Shown: positions 17,681-26,020, numbered from the stretch's first letter. The stretch: DNA of 32,262 nucleotides from Dehalococcoidales bacterium (GCA_028717305.1 JAQUOC010000003.1:1-32262); one strand, 5' to 3'. Notes: generated from the letters alone by a model not told the origin. Numbers and translations: made by a program.

Positions 17681-18442
17681 TTATTTCCACTGTCTGGTTA
17701 ATCTCATTTCTATATAGGCGAAGAACTTCTCAAAGGATAAGCACATCACAGCCAATACTATCAAACAAACGATAATAATATCTATACGAATCAGGCTCTC
17801 GGCTTTCATCATTAAAGCGCCGATACCGGTGGGTATGGCTACCATCTCAGCAGCGATTATTACTCTCCAGGCCATCCCGGCCTCAAGCCTCAACCCAGTG
17901 AAGATGTTGGGAATGGCGAGGGGGATGACCACCGTAGTCAGAATCCGCCGGTCCGACGCTCCCAGTGCCCGCGCCGTCTTCACGTAACCCTGGTTTACAT
18001 TCTTGACCCCGGTGATTGTATTATACATGACAGGGAAGAAACTGCAAATGAATATGATAGTGATGGGCAGAGCCTCGTTGATACCAAGCCATAGCATCAA
18101 GAGCGGCAACCAACCGAGGGCAGGTATAGGATAGAACAGACTGAATATTGGATTAAGTGCCTTATTGGCGATCTCCTTCCAGCCCATCAGGATACCCATG
18201 GCAATACCGGCGATAGACCCTGCAGAAAGACCGATAAGCACCCGGCTTAGACTGCTCAGGAAATTTCTCCCCAGCACTCCATTAACGACAAGGTGATAGA
18301 ACTCTGTCACCACTGCCGAGAAAGGCGGAAATAGGAACTGGCCCGGAGCCAGATTAAACCGGGCAACCAGTTCCCATACTACCAGGAATACAATTACGGG
18401 GAGTATTCCCCAGCCTGGTTTAATCCAGCTCAGTCTATTCAT
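17681..18442 (-). CDS. ABC transporter permease, NitT/TauT (SsuC/TauC) type
   Basis: The 253-residue membrane protein has about six hydrophobic segments and the cytoplasmic EAA loop ARALGASDRRILTTVVIPLAIPN (about 160-182) that docks on the ATPase. The N-terminal ILPVIVFLVVWELVARF and the PPFSAV segment are typical of the nitrate/sulfonate/taurine/hydroxymethylpyrimidine permease family. Its start overlaps the binding-protein stop by 8 nt. It forms an importer with the genes on each side. Known substrates of the family (nitrate, sulfonates, bicarbonate, thiamine precursors) are too diverse for a substrate call. Confidence 0.93.
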   Translation of the reverse strand: MNRLSWIKPGWGILPVIVFLVVWELVARFNLAPGQFLFPPFSAVVTEFYHLVVNGVLGRNFLSSLSRVLIGLSAGSIAGIAMGILMGWKEIANKALNPIFSLFYPIPALGWLPLLMLWLGINEALPITIIFICSFFPVMYNTITGVKNVNQGYVKTARALGASDRRILTTVVIPLAIPNIFTGLRLEAGMAWRVIIAAEMVAIPTGIGALMMKAESLIRIDIIIVCLIVLAVMCLSFEKFFAYIEMRLTRQWK

Positions 18443-19442
18443 AGAGATACCTTAGATCCAGAATCTCCATGGCATCGAAGCTGTCTTTTATATACCCCAG
18501 TCTGACTAAATAGTCTATGGTCTCCTGAACTACATCAGGATCAATGTCGGTGGTATAGTCAAGTCTCTCCATAGACCGCAGCAACACCTGAGGAGTGATT
18601 TCCAGCTGAGCGACCACATCGGCTACTTCAACCGGCTGAAGACTACTGCCAACGCCGCCTAACTGCCGGGCCATGATCACCGCTACTTCCTCGGGGTTCT
18701 CATTACTCCAGTCGGTTGCCTTTTGTGTTACTTGTACCAGCTTCTCAACTACATCCGGGTTATCGTCCAGAAGACTTTGCTTAACCACCAGCACACTACC
18801 CTCCATATCAGGCCAGATGTCCTGACTCATGAGCATCATTTCAAAGCCAAGCTCTTCAGCCATAGTAGCCCACTGCTCCGGCATAAAAGCAGCATCCAGT
18901 TGCCCCATCTTAATCGCCAGGGCCAGCTTTTGAGGATTCATCCGTTGAACGTTAGCCATTATTTTGGCTTCGTCAAGGCCGTATTTATCTATCGCCTTGT
19001 GCATCAGCGCATCAACTGCTCCGCCCTCTCTGACACAGCCAAGGCGGATGCCTTCCTGCTCCAAGTCCTCGACCGTCTTAATCCTGTGCGGGTCAACCAC
19101 CAGACCGTAACCATACCTGTGAGTACCGGCCACGATTCTGATCGGTACACCGGCGTTGGCGTAAACATTTATCGCCGGTACTAGACATAGATAGGCAACC
19201 TGAATATCATCACGGGCCAGAGCCGCAGCCAACGCCATGCCGGTTGCATAGCTCTCATATGAAGACAGATGCAACCCTTCATCTTCGTACCACCCCTGAT
19301 CCTGACTGATATAGGCACAGGCAGCATGATCCATAAACTCCACCGCCATCCCGATGGATGCCGACTCTTCTTTATCCGCACAACCCCCCACCGGTAGCAG
19401 AACCAGCAAGCCCGCAAGAAGCAACAAAAGCCGTTTTCTCAT
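18435..19442 (-). CDS. ABC transporter solute-binding lipoprotein (NMT1/SsuA-like)
   Basis: The ORF track begins at 19457, but GGAGGGG lies inside that extension 6-7 nt before the ATG at 19442, so the start MRKRLLLLLAGLL is preferred, giving 335 residues. The signal peptide ends in LPVGGC, a lipobox, so the protein is an outer-face lipoprotein. The rest fits periplasmic-binding proteins of the NMT1/nitrate/taurine class: YISQDQGWYEDEGL near the N-terminus, GAVDALMHKAIDKYGL in the middle, QLDAAFMPEQWATMAEELGF after it. It leads the eight-gene transporter/DUF364/yqeB/yqeC/xdhC operon behind a promoter at 19697-19726. Confidence 0.9.
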   Translation of the reverse strand: MRKRLLLLLAGLLVLLPVGGCADKEESASIGMAVEFMDHAACAYISQDQGWYEDEGLHLSSYESYATGMALAAALARDDIQVAYLCLVPAINVYANAGVPIRIVAGTHRYGYGLVVDPHRIKTVEDLEQEGIRLGCVREGGAVDALMHKAIDKYGLDEAKIMANVQRMNPQKLALAIKMGQLDAAFMPEQWATMAEELGFEMMLMSQDIWPDMEGSVLVVKQSLLDDNPDVVEKLVQVTQKATDWSNENPEEVAVIMARQLGGVGSSLQPVEVADVVAQLEITPQVLLRSMERLDYTTDIDPDVVQETIDYLVRLGYIKDSFDAMEILDLRYLYE

Positions 19443-19696
19443 TATTTTCCCCTCCATTCATTTAGTTATCGGTTGGTCGGACACAAATCCAGATTGATGA
19501 CTGATTGTTGATGGTTATCTTGTATAAAATATACCGCTTTTCAAAAAAATTTTCCTTTCCTAACCGCGTGCTAACTATAAGAACTCCCGAAACTTAGTCT
19601 ACAAATCATGGGAAAACCAACGTAGCTTCCTTGCCCAAATTCCAGAACGCCCACACTGCTGGACTACGAATAGCTCTTCCGTAATAAACCGGTGAT

Positions 19697-19726
19697 ATAT
19701 TACTACCGACATAACCCCTTTGTCAA
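19697..19726 (-). promoter_or_regulatory. Promoter of the transporter/DUF364/yqe operon
   Basis: On the minus strand TTGACA (19726-19721), an 18-nt spacer and TAATAT (19702-19697) give a near-consensus promoter just past the mocA stop codon. Transcription would start near 19690, leaving about 245 nt of untranslated leader before the binding-protein start at 19442. No other feature was recognised between 19443 and 19696 apart from an A/T-rich run (GGAAAATTTTTTTG on the minus strand). Confidence 0.6.
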
Positions 19727-19732
19727 TCTCCG

Positions 19733-20332
19733 TTAGCCAAGATAGTGTCGATAATCATCCCTGTTATCAATATCTACAATAATACCCTCGGAGGCGACAT
19801 CTACCTCAAGAACGTCTTCGGGATGGGAATCAATAATCTGACGCCCGCCGATATCACCCTTAACTCTCATCAGCTCCTGGATGTATTTGGGGGCAAAGAT
19901 GACGGGGTGTCCCCTGATGCCCCGGCAGGTTGGGATGGCTATGCCTTTATCCCCGCTCAAGAAGCCTCTGATCAGATTATCTATCGTCCGGCTATTTAAT
20001 AGCGGCTGGTCGCTTAGGGCAAGCATTATCGCCCCAGCTTCAGGAGCAACCAGCTTAAGCCCGGCAATGATAGATGTGATCATACCTTGCCTGTATTCCG
20101 GGTTTTGCGCTATCCTAACCGCTCTGGAGCCGATCCTCTCAACCACTGCTTCCGCCCGGTGCCCCACCACCACAATAACCTCAGCTACCGCCGAAGCCAA
20201 CAGGGTATCCACCGCCTGCTCAATAAAAGTGCTCCGCCCGAATGGTAGCAGTTGTTTAGGCTCTCCCATACGGCTTGATTCTCCAGCCGCAAGGAGTACC
20301 GCCGAGATGAATACCGGCTTATCCAGACTCAT
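19733..20332 (-). CDS. mocA: Molybdenum cofactor cytidylyltransferase-like (MobA/MocA family)
   Basis: The 199-residue protein is a MobA-like nucleotidyltransferase: LLAAGESSRMGEPKQLLPFG (13-32) is the nucleotide-binding loop with the catalytic lysine, LSDQPLL (about 103-109) the metal-binding aspartate, and GIRGHPVIF the third family motif. MocA attaches CMP to molybdopterin to form the dinucleotide cofactor of xanthine dehydrogenase-type hydroxylases; YgfJ-type relatives accompany yqeB/yqeC in selenium-dependent systems. It precedes the eight-gene operon on the same strand with its own ribosome site (CCGGAG, 10 nt upstream). Gene-level identity is firm; cytidylyl versus guanylyl specificity is inferred from context. 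Confidence 0.9.
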   Translation of the reverse strand: MSLDKPVFISAVLLAAGESSRMGEPKQLLPFGRSTFIEQAVDTLLASAVAEVIVVVGHRAEAVVERIGSRAVRIAQNPEYRQGMITSIIAGLKLVAPEAGAIMLALSDQPLLNSRTIDNLIRGFLSGDKGIAIPTCRGIRGHPVIFAPKYIQELMRVKGDIGGRQIIDSHPEDVLEVDVASEGIIVDIDNRDDYRHYLG

Positions 20333-20500
20333 TCAACGAAAACTCCGGAAAGATTCTACACTATCCTCCGGCCAAAAGCGACGCTTTGTCAAGCGGTAAG
20401 GCGAATACACGACTAAACGCTGAGCCTGTATTTACGCTTTAGTAAAGGTCAATAGGGTTCAACAATTCTTCTCCGAGGCTATAATGCTGTGCTTCCGCGT

Positions 20501-21457
20501 TTAAACCAGACCTAAAACCGGGTAACCGCCTCTCTCTTGTGCCTTACCGAATATTAGCTTTGCAACAGCCAAGTCCTGTATAGCCACACCGGTAGAATCA
20601 AAAACAGTTATTGCCTTACTATCTGTTCTCCCTTTCTTCTTACCGGTAAGTACTTCAGCCAGAGTTGCATAAATTTCATCGACGGTAAAAAGACCTTTGC
20701 TTATCGGCATGTTGATCTCCCCGCCATGACTTGCCTGTACTACTTCGTCTACGACCACCATAGCATCTCTCAGTATAGATGGCTCCAGCTCCTCTTTACC
20801 TGCCCCATCTGCTCCGACCGCATTTATATGCGTTCCATCAGCGACCCACCTTCTCTTAATTATGGGTTCACGAGATGGCGTTAGAGTACAGACAATATCC
20901 GAAGATACTGCCTCCTCCAACGAACATTTCCTTATCGGGTACTCAGGCAACGAACTGATTAGTTTATCCATATTTTCCGTAGCAATATCAAAAGCGTTTA
21001 TCGAAGTCAGTTCGAATAATTCAGCGTGCGCTATTATCTGAGTATAAGCTTGACAACCAGCGCCTACTATCCCAAGGGTATTCGAATTCCGCCGAGCCAG
21101 ATATTTAGAGGCTATGGCCGCTATAGCTCCTGTACGACAGTATGTAATCTCGGTACCATCCATCACTGCCAGAGGAAATCCCGTTTCCGGATCATTGCAG
21201 ATTAATACTGCCATGACTGCGGGGAGAGAGTGGGAACGATTAAAAGGGTGAGAATTTACCCATTTTACTCCGGCGAAACCAGGTAAGGCAGCCGGCATGG
21301 CCCTGAAGTCCCCGCGTTCAACAGTCAAATATGCCTTTGGCGGCATGTTGGCTTTACCTTCGGCCCACGCTTTAAAAGCTTCTTCGACTACATTTATGAC
21401 TTCCGACATATTGATGAGACTTCGAATAGCACTTCTATCTAACAAAATCGTGGACAT
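20501..21457 (-). CDS. Ornithine cyclodeaminase/mu-crystallin family dehydrogenase
   Basis: The track starts at 21520, but the ATG at 21457 follows a perfect AGGAGG by 9 nt and gives the family's normal N-terminus (MSTILLDRSAIRSLINMSEVINVVEEAFKAW), so 318 residues are proposed. The Rossmann motif GIVGAGCQAYTQ and the substrate region FRAMPAALPGFAGVKWVNSHP are typical. Family members include ornithine cyclodeaminase, alanine dehydrogenase, imine (ketimine) reductase and N-substituted amino-acid enzymes; the sequence does not choose among them. It is the last gene of the TRAP transporter operon, 156 nt after the PLP enzyme, suggesting it processes an amino or imino acid derived from the imported compound. 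The 156-nt gap shows nothing else. Confidence 0.9.
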   Translation of the reverse strand: MSTILLDRSAIRSLINMSEVINVVEEAFKAWAEGKANMPPKAYLTVERGDFRAMPAALPGFAGVKWVNSHPFNRSHSLPAVMAVLICNDPETGFPLAVMDGTEITYCRTGAIAAIASKYLARRNSNTLGIVGAGCQAYTQIIAHAELFELTSINAFDIATENMDKLISSLPEYPIRKCSLEEAVSSDIVCTLTPSREPIIKRRWVADGTHINAVGADGAGKEELEPSILRDAMVVVDEVVQASHGGEINMPISKGLFTVDEIYATLAEVLTGKKKGRTDSKAITVFDSTGVAIQDLAVAKLIFGKAQERGGYPVLGLV

Positions 21458-21613
21458 AGAATTAATCCTCCTGTTCACTCCTAATACGCACGCCAACCGC
21501 GTCAAGAAATCATGCCCCACGCAGACCGGATATAATCACGACCCTTGCATCTATTGTCTCTGCCCAAACTCGACTGGTTATCGACCCCCTTAAACACTAA
21601 CTCCGCTGACCAG

Positions 21614-22615
21614 CTAATCACTCAATTCTTGATTGTAAGCGAAGTCAGCAGCCACCCCCCCAGTATGGACAAAGAGCATGGTATCTGCCTTGGTAAACAC
21701 CCCTTTATTGATGAGATCTATAAGTCCAGCCATTGCTTTGCCGGTATATACGGGGTCAAGGAATATCGCTTCGGTCTGCGCCACTAATCTGATAGCTTCG
21801 ATACCCTCCCGAGTTGGTATCCCGTAGCCTTGCCCTAGATAGTCGTCGTAAATAGTTACCTCTTCCGGCTTTATGATTATATCCAGACCGAGTAGCTCAG
21901 CCGCGGCGTTAGCTTGGTCAACAACGACAGCGGTAGCCTCATTTCTGTGGTTAACAACACTGATACCAACGACATTCATGGTAGATTTAAGATATTTGAA
22001 CCCCAATACCAAGCCCGCCTGGGTTCCCCCCGAGCCATTGGCCAAAATCAAATGCCGGGTTTCTATCTCCAGCTTCTTCAGCTGTTGAACAATCTCCTCA
22101 GCAGCGCTAACCCAGCCAACAACTCCGAGGGGCATGGTAACACCAACCGGTAATATCAACGGGTTACGACCCTGACCACGCAGCCTATCAGCCAAACTAC
22201 TCGCCTTCTTAAGCATGGTGGTGAACATTTCACGTGGGTCAGCTACTTCAAAAAGTTCCATTGTTGTATTCAGTATGTTAGCCAGTAAGAGATTACCCTG
22301 TTTTTCCGGATGAACACCTTTAAATAATAGTAAGTAGGGCTCCAACCCTAACTTACGGCTGGCGGCAGCTACCTCCAGGGCAGAATTGGACTGCGAACTC
22401 CCAACGGTTACAACAGTATCAATCCCTCTTTGCCTGGCATCAGCCAGTACATACTCCAGCTTACGAAACTTATTGCCGCCTAAGGCCAGCCCGCTCAAGT
22501 CATCACGCTTAACAAATATTCGTGGTCCGCTCAGGACGTCCGACAGTCGTGTTAACTCATGTAAAGGAGTGGGCCAATAGCCTAAATCAACCCGCGGTAA
22601 CTTCACTATAGACAT
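21614..22615 (-). CDS. PLP enzyme of the D-cysteine desulfhydrase/L-cysteate sulfo-lyase/ACC deaminase family
   Basis: The track uses a TTG at 22621; the ATG at 22615 is preferred, giving 333 residues. GGNKFRKLE contains the PLP lysine (Lys49), and DPVYTGKAMAGLI and FVHTGG are family blocks of DcyD and cysteate sulfo-lyase (CuyA) proteins. These enzymes cleave D-cysteine to pyruvate, sulfide and ammonia, L-cysteate to pyruvate, sulfite and ammonia, or open the ring of ACC. The active-site loop reads SSQSNSALE where family members usually have [GI]QSNHxRQ or QSNQTRQ, so the His/Gln and Arg are replaced by Ser and Leu. It starts 12 nt after dctM, so it probably acts on the TRAP-imported compound. 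Confidence 0.85.
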   Translation of the reverse strand: MSIVKLPRVDLGYWPTPLHELTRLSDVLSGPRIFVKRDDLSGLALGGNKFRKLEYVLADARQRGIDTVVTVGSSQSNSALEVAAASRKLGLEPYLLLFKGVHPEKQGNLLLANILNTTMELFEVADPREMFTTMLKKASSLADRLRGQGRNPLILPVGVTMPLGVVGWVSAAEEIVQQLKKLEIETRHLILANGSGGTQAGLVLGFKYLKSTMNVVGISVVNHRNEATAVVVDQANAAAELLGLDIIIKPEEVTIYDDYLGQGYGIPTREGIEAIRLVAQTEAIFLDPVYTGKAMAGLIDLINKGVFTKADTMLFVHTGGVAADFAYNQELSD

Positions 22616-22627
22616 AACCAACTTTCT

Positions 22628-23941
22628 TTATGAGCCTAAATTGGGTAACCAGGTGACCAGTTGCGGAAACGCCATCAGAAGAGCTAAACAAGCAACCATG
22701 ATAAACACAAAAGGTATGACCGAACGGTAGATATCTGTCAAAGTTATCTCTTTAGGAGCCATCGCCTTCATAAGAAAAAGGTTATATCCAAATGGAGGCG
22801 TCAGGTAAGCAATCTGACAGGTTATGGTATAGAGAACACCGTACCAAATCAGATCGAAGCCCAGCTTACCTACCAGTGGGATATAAAGAGGAGCAACGAT
22901 AAGGAGCATAGCCGTATCATCCAGGACCATACCCATCAAAATAAAGGAGGCCTGCATCATTATTATTATTCCCAAGGGGGGGATACCGGAGCGCATAAAA
23001 ATGCTCTCTATTGCATTTACGGCGCCAAGGCCGTCAAATACTGCCCCGAATGCAATTGCCGCTAACACGATCCACATGAACATGCAGCTGACGCTCAGGG
23101 TATCTTCCAGAGCATCGTTGAATACCTTCCAGGTCAGCCGCCGGTTGATGGCAGCGGCAATGATAGCTGATATTGCACCCACTGCTGCGCTCTCGACCAG
23201 ACTGACCACCCCCATGAAGAATAGCCCCAGCATCACAAAAATGATGATTACCACCGGCAGGCCGGCCCCTAGCAGCCGGAATTTCTTTCCCCAGCTAACC
23301 TCTCGCTCTTCTGCGGATAAAGGCGGACCCAGTTCGGGGCGCATCCGGCATCTAACTCCGATGTAAATGATAAAGGCGACGGCCATAATGATACCGGGGA
23401 TAATACCGGCCAGCCACAGCTTACCGATTGCTACCCTGGCGATCATTCCGTAGAGAATAAGCACTATACTCGGTGGAATAAGGATGCCCAGTGAACTACC
23501 TGCCTGGATCACTCCGGTAACCATTAGCTTGTCGTACTTGCGCTTGAGCATTTCAGGCAAAGCCAGGCTACTTGTAATCACCATACCGGCGACACTCAGT
23601 CCGTTCATAGCGGCTATTAAAGCGCTCAGGCCGATTGTTCCTATGGCTAGACCGCCCCGGGTTGGACCCATCCAGACATGCAGGGCGTGGTAAAGCTGAT
23701 CCGCGATCCCTGATCGTGATAGAAGATAACCCATGAAGATGAATAACGGCAGGGTCAGGAGCGGATACCAGTTCAACAGTTTGAAGCCGGCATGGAAAGC
23801 CATAGCTTCACCGCCACTACCCCATAGGAACAGAGCGAAAATAGTGGCGATACCGCCGACGATAGCAAAGACGTGCCGCCCGGTCAGAAGCATAACCAGC
23901 ATCAACCCGAACATCAAGACAGCAATAAGATGGATACTCAT
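22628..23941 (-). CDS. dctM: TRAP transporter large membrane subunit
   Basis: The track begins at 24061, but the ATG at 23941 overlaps the dctQ stop as ATGA, has GAGGGAAGG upstream and yields MSIHLIAVLMFGLMLVMLLTGRHVF, the usual DctM start; the product is then 437 residues, normal for the family. About twelve hydrophobic segments are present, with signature stretches FIFMGYLLSRSGIADQLYHAL, GSSLGILIPPSIVLILYG and QIAYLTPPFGYNLFLMKA. DctM forms the sodium- or proton-coupled translocation channel. Downstream the PLP enzyme follows within 12 nt. Confidence 0.96.
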   Translation of the reverse strand: MSIHLIAVLMFGLMLVMLLTGRHVFAIVGGIATIFALFLWGSGGEAMAFHAGFKLLNWYPLLTLPLFIFMGYLLSRSGIADQLYHALHVWMGPTRGGLAIGTIGLSALIAAMNGLSVAGMVITSSLALPEMLKRKYDKLMVTGVIQAGSSLGILIPPSIVLILYGMIARVAIGKLWLAGIIPGIIMAVAFIIYIGVRCRMRPELGPPLSAEEREVSWGKKFRLLGAGLPVVIIIFVMLGLFFMGVVSLVESAAVGAISAIIAAAINRRLTWKVFNDALEDTLSVSCMFMWIVLAAIAFGAVFDGLGAVNAIESIFMRSGIPPLGIIIMMQASFILMGMVLDDTAMLLIVAPLYIPLVGKLGFDLIWYGVLYTITCQIAYLTPPFGYNLFLMKAMAPKEITLTDIYRSVIPFVFIMVACLALLMAFPQLVTWLPNLGS

Positions 23942-24450
23942 GTTATCGCCTTCCCTCTGGCTGCTGCCAGGTCCTTGATGAATGAAGATATGGCCTGCAG
24001 GAGCATCAGTATGATGCCGGTTGTCATAATGAACTTTATCGGGTATAGATACGGTCCCCATGGAGTACGGCTGACTTGCTTATACTCCCAGGCATAAAGT
24101 GAACTCTCAATACCACCTAACATTAGTACCACAAGAAAGACAGCAAGGAGAGAAAAGGTAATGGCGTCAGCAGTAGCTTTTCTTTTTGCCGACCACCTGT
24201 GGTAGAGGACATCCATTCTAACATGCCCCTCGGTAAGCAGAACATAGCCACCGCCAAGTATGTAGAAGGTGGTCATAATATACTCCCCCATCTCAACCGA
24301 CCACTGTAAAGGAGTATTAAAACCAGCCCGGGAAACCGCCTCAATCAGCAGGACAGCTAATAGCGCAATGACGATGAACTTCACAATCTTGCCTACTGCC
24401 CGGCTCATTGAATCAATACAACGAACGTAGGTTATTGCTGCCTTAGGCAC
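23938..24450 (-). CDS. dctQ: TRAP transporter small membrane subunit
   Basis: The 170-residue protein has four hydrophobic segments, the DctQ hallmark GGGYVLLTEGHVRMDVLYHRWS (about 90-110) and a C-terminal WGPYLYPIKFIMTTGIILMLLQ block. It is the small partner of DctM in the TRAP importer. It overlaps dctM by 4 nt and lies 110 nt after dctP, with a strong hairpin in that gap, which probably sets a lower level for the membrane subunits than for the binding protein. Confidence 0.93.
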   Translation of the reverse strand: MPKAAITYVRCIDSMSRAVGKIVKFIVIALLAVLLIEAVSRAGFNTPLQWSVEMGEYIMTTFYILGGGYVLLTEGHVRMDVLYHRWSAKRKATADAITFSLLAVFLVVLMLGGIESSLYAWEYKQVSRTPWGPYLYPIKFIMTTGIILMLLQAISSFIKDLAAARGKAIT

Positions 24451-24478
24451 TTCAACCCCTTTAAGTTGATACTTTGGA

Positions 24479-24540
24479 AGTAAGCCCTCCGTAGCCTATT
24501 CTATTAAATAACCAGCTAGATACTAGAGGGAGGGCTTACT
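24479..24540 (-). repeat. 12-bp perfect inverted repeat between dctP and dctQ
   Basis: AGTAAGCCCTCC (24479-24490) and GGAGGGCTTACT (24529-24540) are exact reverse complements around a 38-nt loop. The element lies just past the dctP stop codon within the transcript and lacks a T-tract on the minus strand, so it looks like an RNA-stabilising or attenuating intercistronic hairpin rather than a full terminator. Confidence 0.8.
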
Positions 24541-24560
24541 GACCACATCAATTCTATATG

Positions 24561-25706
24561 TTAATCTGGTACTGCACACCGGTAGGGAGTCCCGGCAGCT
24601 TCCAAAAGATCTTGATAGTCTCGAAGGATCTGTATTGCCTGGGCCTCCCTGGCGCCCATAGCAGCAATATCATCCCATATTGATTCCTTCAAATCGGTCA
24701 TCCTTGCCCAATCCTCATCGGGTAATGTGGTAAGGATAAAACTCTTTCCCCCTTCTCCAGCCAAGCGGTAGTGAGCTTCACCCCAATAATACCATACCGT
24801 CTTGTTGTACTGGGCAGAGTCGATCGTCAACCTCCACAACTCTTGAAGATCAGGAGGTAAAGACTCCCAGGAATCAGTACTAACAACCCAGTCAAGTGCC
24901 CAGCGGCCTACCACATTGGTAAGGAAGTAGTCGCACACATCGATCCATCCGCAGGTATACCCCTCGGTGGCGCCACACCAGCAGAGCCCGTCTATCATAC
25001 CGGTCTGAATCGCCATCTGGATATCTTCCCAGGGAAGCGTTACCGGTGCAATGCCGGCCAGTGCCAGTGTCGGCTCCATAGCGCCCATACTGTGTATTTT
25101 CAGCCCATTCATGTCTTCAAATTTCCGGATCGGCTTGGTAGTAATGAGATTACTCGTGTCCCAGCTACCAATGCTTAGATAGGTAACACCGGGCACATCA
25201 TCGTAGGCTGCCTCCCAGATTTCATCCAGCCCAAGTTCTCTCCACAGCGCGTCTATTTCCAGACCTTCCTCGGCATTAAACGGAAGACAACTGCTAATCT
25301 TGCTCAAGCCGCCGATAGGAGCCGCCATAAACTCATCGGGGTGGCAGGTTATATCAACGGTACCGGCCGCCAGTGCCGGAATCAGTTCTGAAGTAGCCAC
25401 CAGCTCATCGGCAATATATATCTCGACCTTCATTCGTCCACCCGATGCTCGCTCCAGCTGTTCTAGATAAGGCCGGAAAATCTTATCGGTAAGGGCGGCG
25501 TCGCAATAGGACTGAAACCTCCAAGTGATGGGTTCAGTTACTTCAGCTGGTGACTCCGGTTCTGGTGTCGCCGTCGGTTCTGGTGTCGGCGTTGGTTCTG
25601 GTGTCGATGTTGGACCGGTGCAGCCGCTCATTATAGGAATGCTGACTGCCAGCACCGCCACCAAACCCAAACCAATAACTAGTTTTAGCAATTCCTTTCT
25701 TTTCAA
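24561..25706 (-). CDS. dctP: TRAP transporter solute-binding lipoprotein
   Basis: The 381-residue protein starts at TTG (25704-25706); AAGGAGGG 7 nt upstream makes this start convincing. The signal peptide ends in IMSGC (lipobox), and a Thr-Pro-Glu-Pro linker tethers the mature domain. DctP-family blocks include KPIRKFEDMNGLKIHSMGA and LPWEDIQMAIQTGMIDGLCWCGA, the latter the region that positions the substrate carboxylate. The last segment, EAQAIQILRDYQDLLE, is the usual C-terminal helix. Family ligands are mostly carboxylates, amino-acid-like acids and sulfonates. It heads the operon with dctQ, dctM, the PLP enzyme and the OCD-family dehydrogenase. Confidence 0.94.
   Translation of the reverse strand: MKRKELLKLVIGLGLVAVLAVSIPIMSGCTGPTSTPEPTPTPEPTATPEPESPAEVTEPITWRFQSYCDAALTDKIFRPYLEQLERASGGRMKVEIYIADELVATSELIPALAAGTVDITCHPDEFMAAPIGGLSKISSCLPFNAEEGLEIDALWRELGLDEIWEAAYDDVPGVTYLSIGSWDTSNLITTKPIRKFEDMNGLKIHSMGAMEPTLALAGIAPVTLPWEDIQMAIQTGMIDGLCWCGATEGYTCGWIDVCDYFLTNVVGRWALDWVVSTDSWESLPPDLQELWRLTIDSAQYNKTVWYYWGEAHYRLAGEGGKSFILTTLPDEDWARMTDLKESIWDDIAAMGAREAQAIQILRDYQDLLEAAGTPYRCAVPD
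25558..25611 (-). repeat. Three 18-bp tandem repeats encoding the TPEP linker of DctP
   Basis: GGTTCTGGTGTC plus a variable hexamer (GCCGTC, GGCGTT, GATGTT) occurs three times head to tail, in frame with the lipoprotein linker. It encodes a flexible, extracytoplasmic Thr/Pro/Glu tether and is a plausible site of repeat-number variation between strains. Confidence 0.9.
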
Positions 25707-25991
25707 GTGTAACCCTCCTTGTTTATTTCCTGCCAGTTCATATTCTTTTTTACGTTTATATATTCCCTCCTCTCTGAAACCTATTTACTCTATTTTGCCG
25801 AGAAACATGAACTCACTTAGTATAATAAATGCGCCAGTTAAACCGAAATCACCAACAAAACCTTATAATTATACACATACCAATCTTATTGTATTTTAGC
25901 ACCCTACCAGAGGCGAACTGACTATTCCCGCCGATTACCATAGCAACTATTCTATCTATTGCCACAACAACTATATTCTAAGTTCGGTGTA

Positions 25992-26020
25992 AATTTAGTA
26001 CGAAAAACGTAGTTTGTCAA
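25992..26020 (-). promoter_or_regulatory. Promoter of the TRAP transporter operon
   Basis: On the minus strand TTGACA (26020-26015), 17 nt and TAAATT (25997-25992). Transcription would start near 25985, leaving a leader of about 280 nt to the dctP TTG. A second TATAAT lies closer (about 25873-25868) but lacks a good -35. Confidence 0.6.

Noticed and set aside
20333-20500. Promoter for mocA from the TTGACA at 20395-20390 (minus strand)
   Set aside because: No acceptable -10 box at 16-18 nt; the next T/A-rich hexamer (TAGAAT) is 28 nt away. The gap otherwise shows only an imperfect ACTAAA/TTTAGT repeat.
25558-25611. Tandem repeats as a CRISPR-like array
   Set aside because: The units are adjacent 18-mers without spacers and encode an in-frame TPEP linker of DctP.
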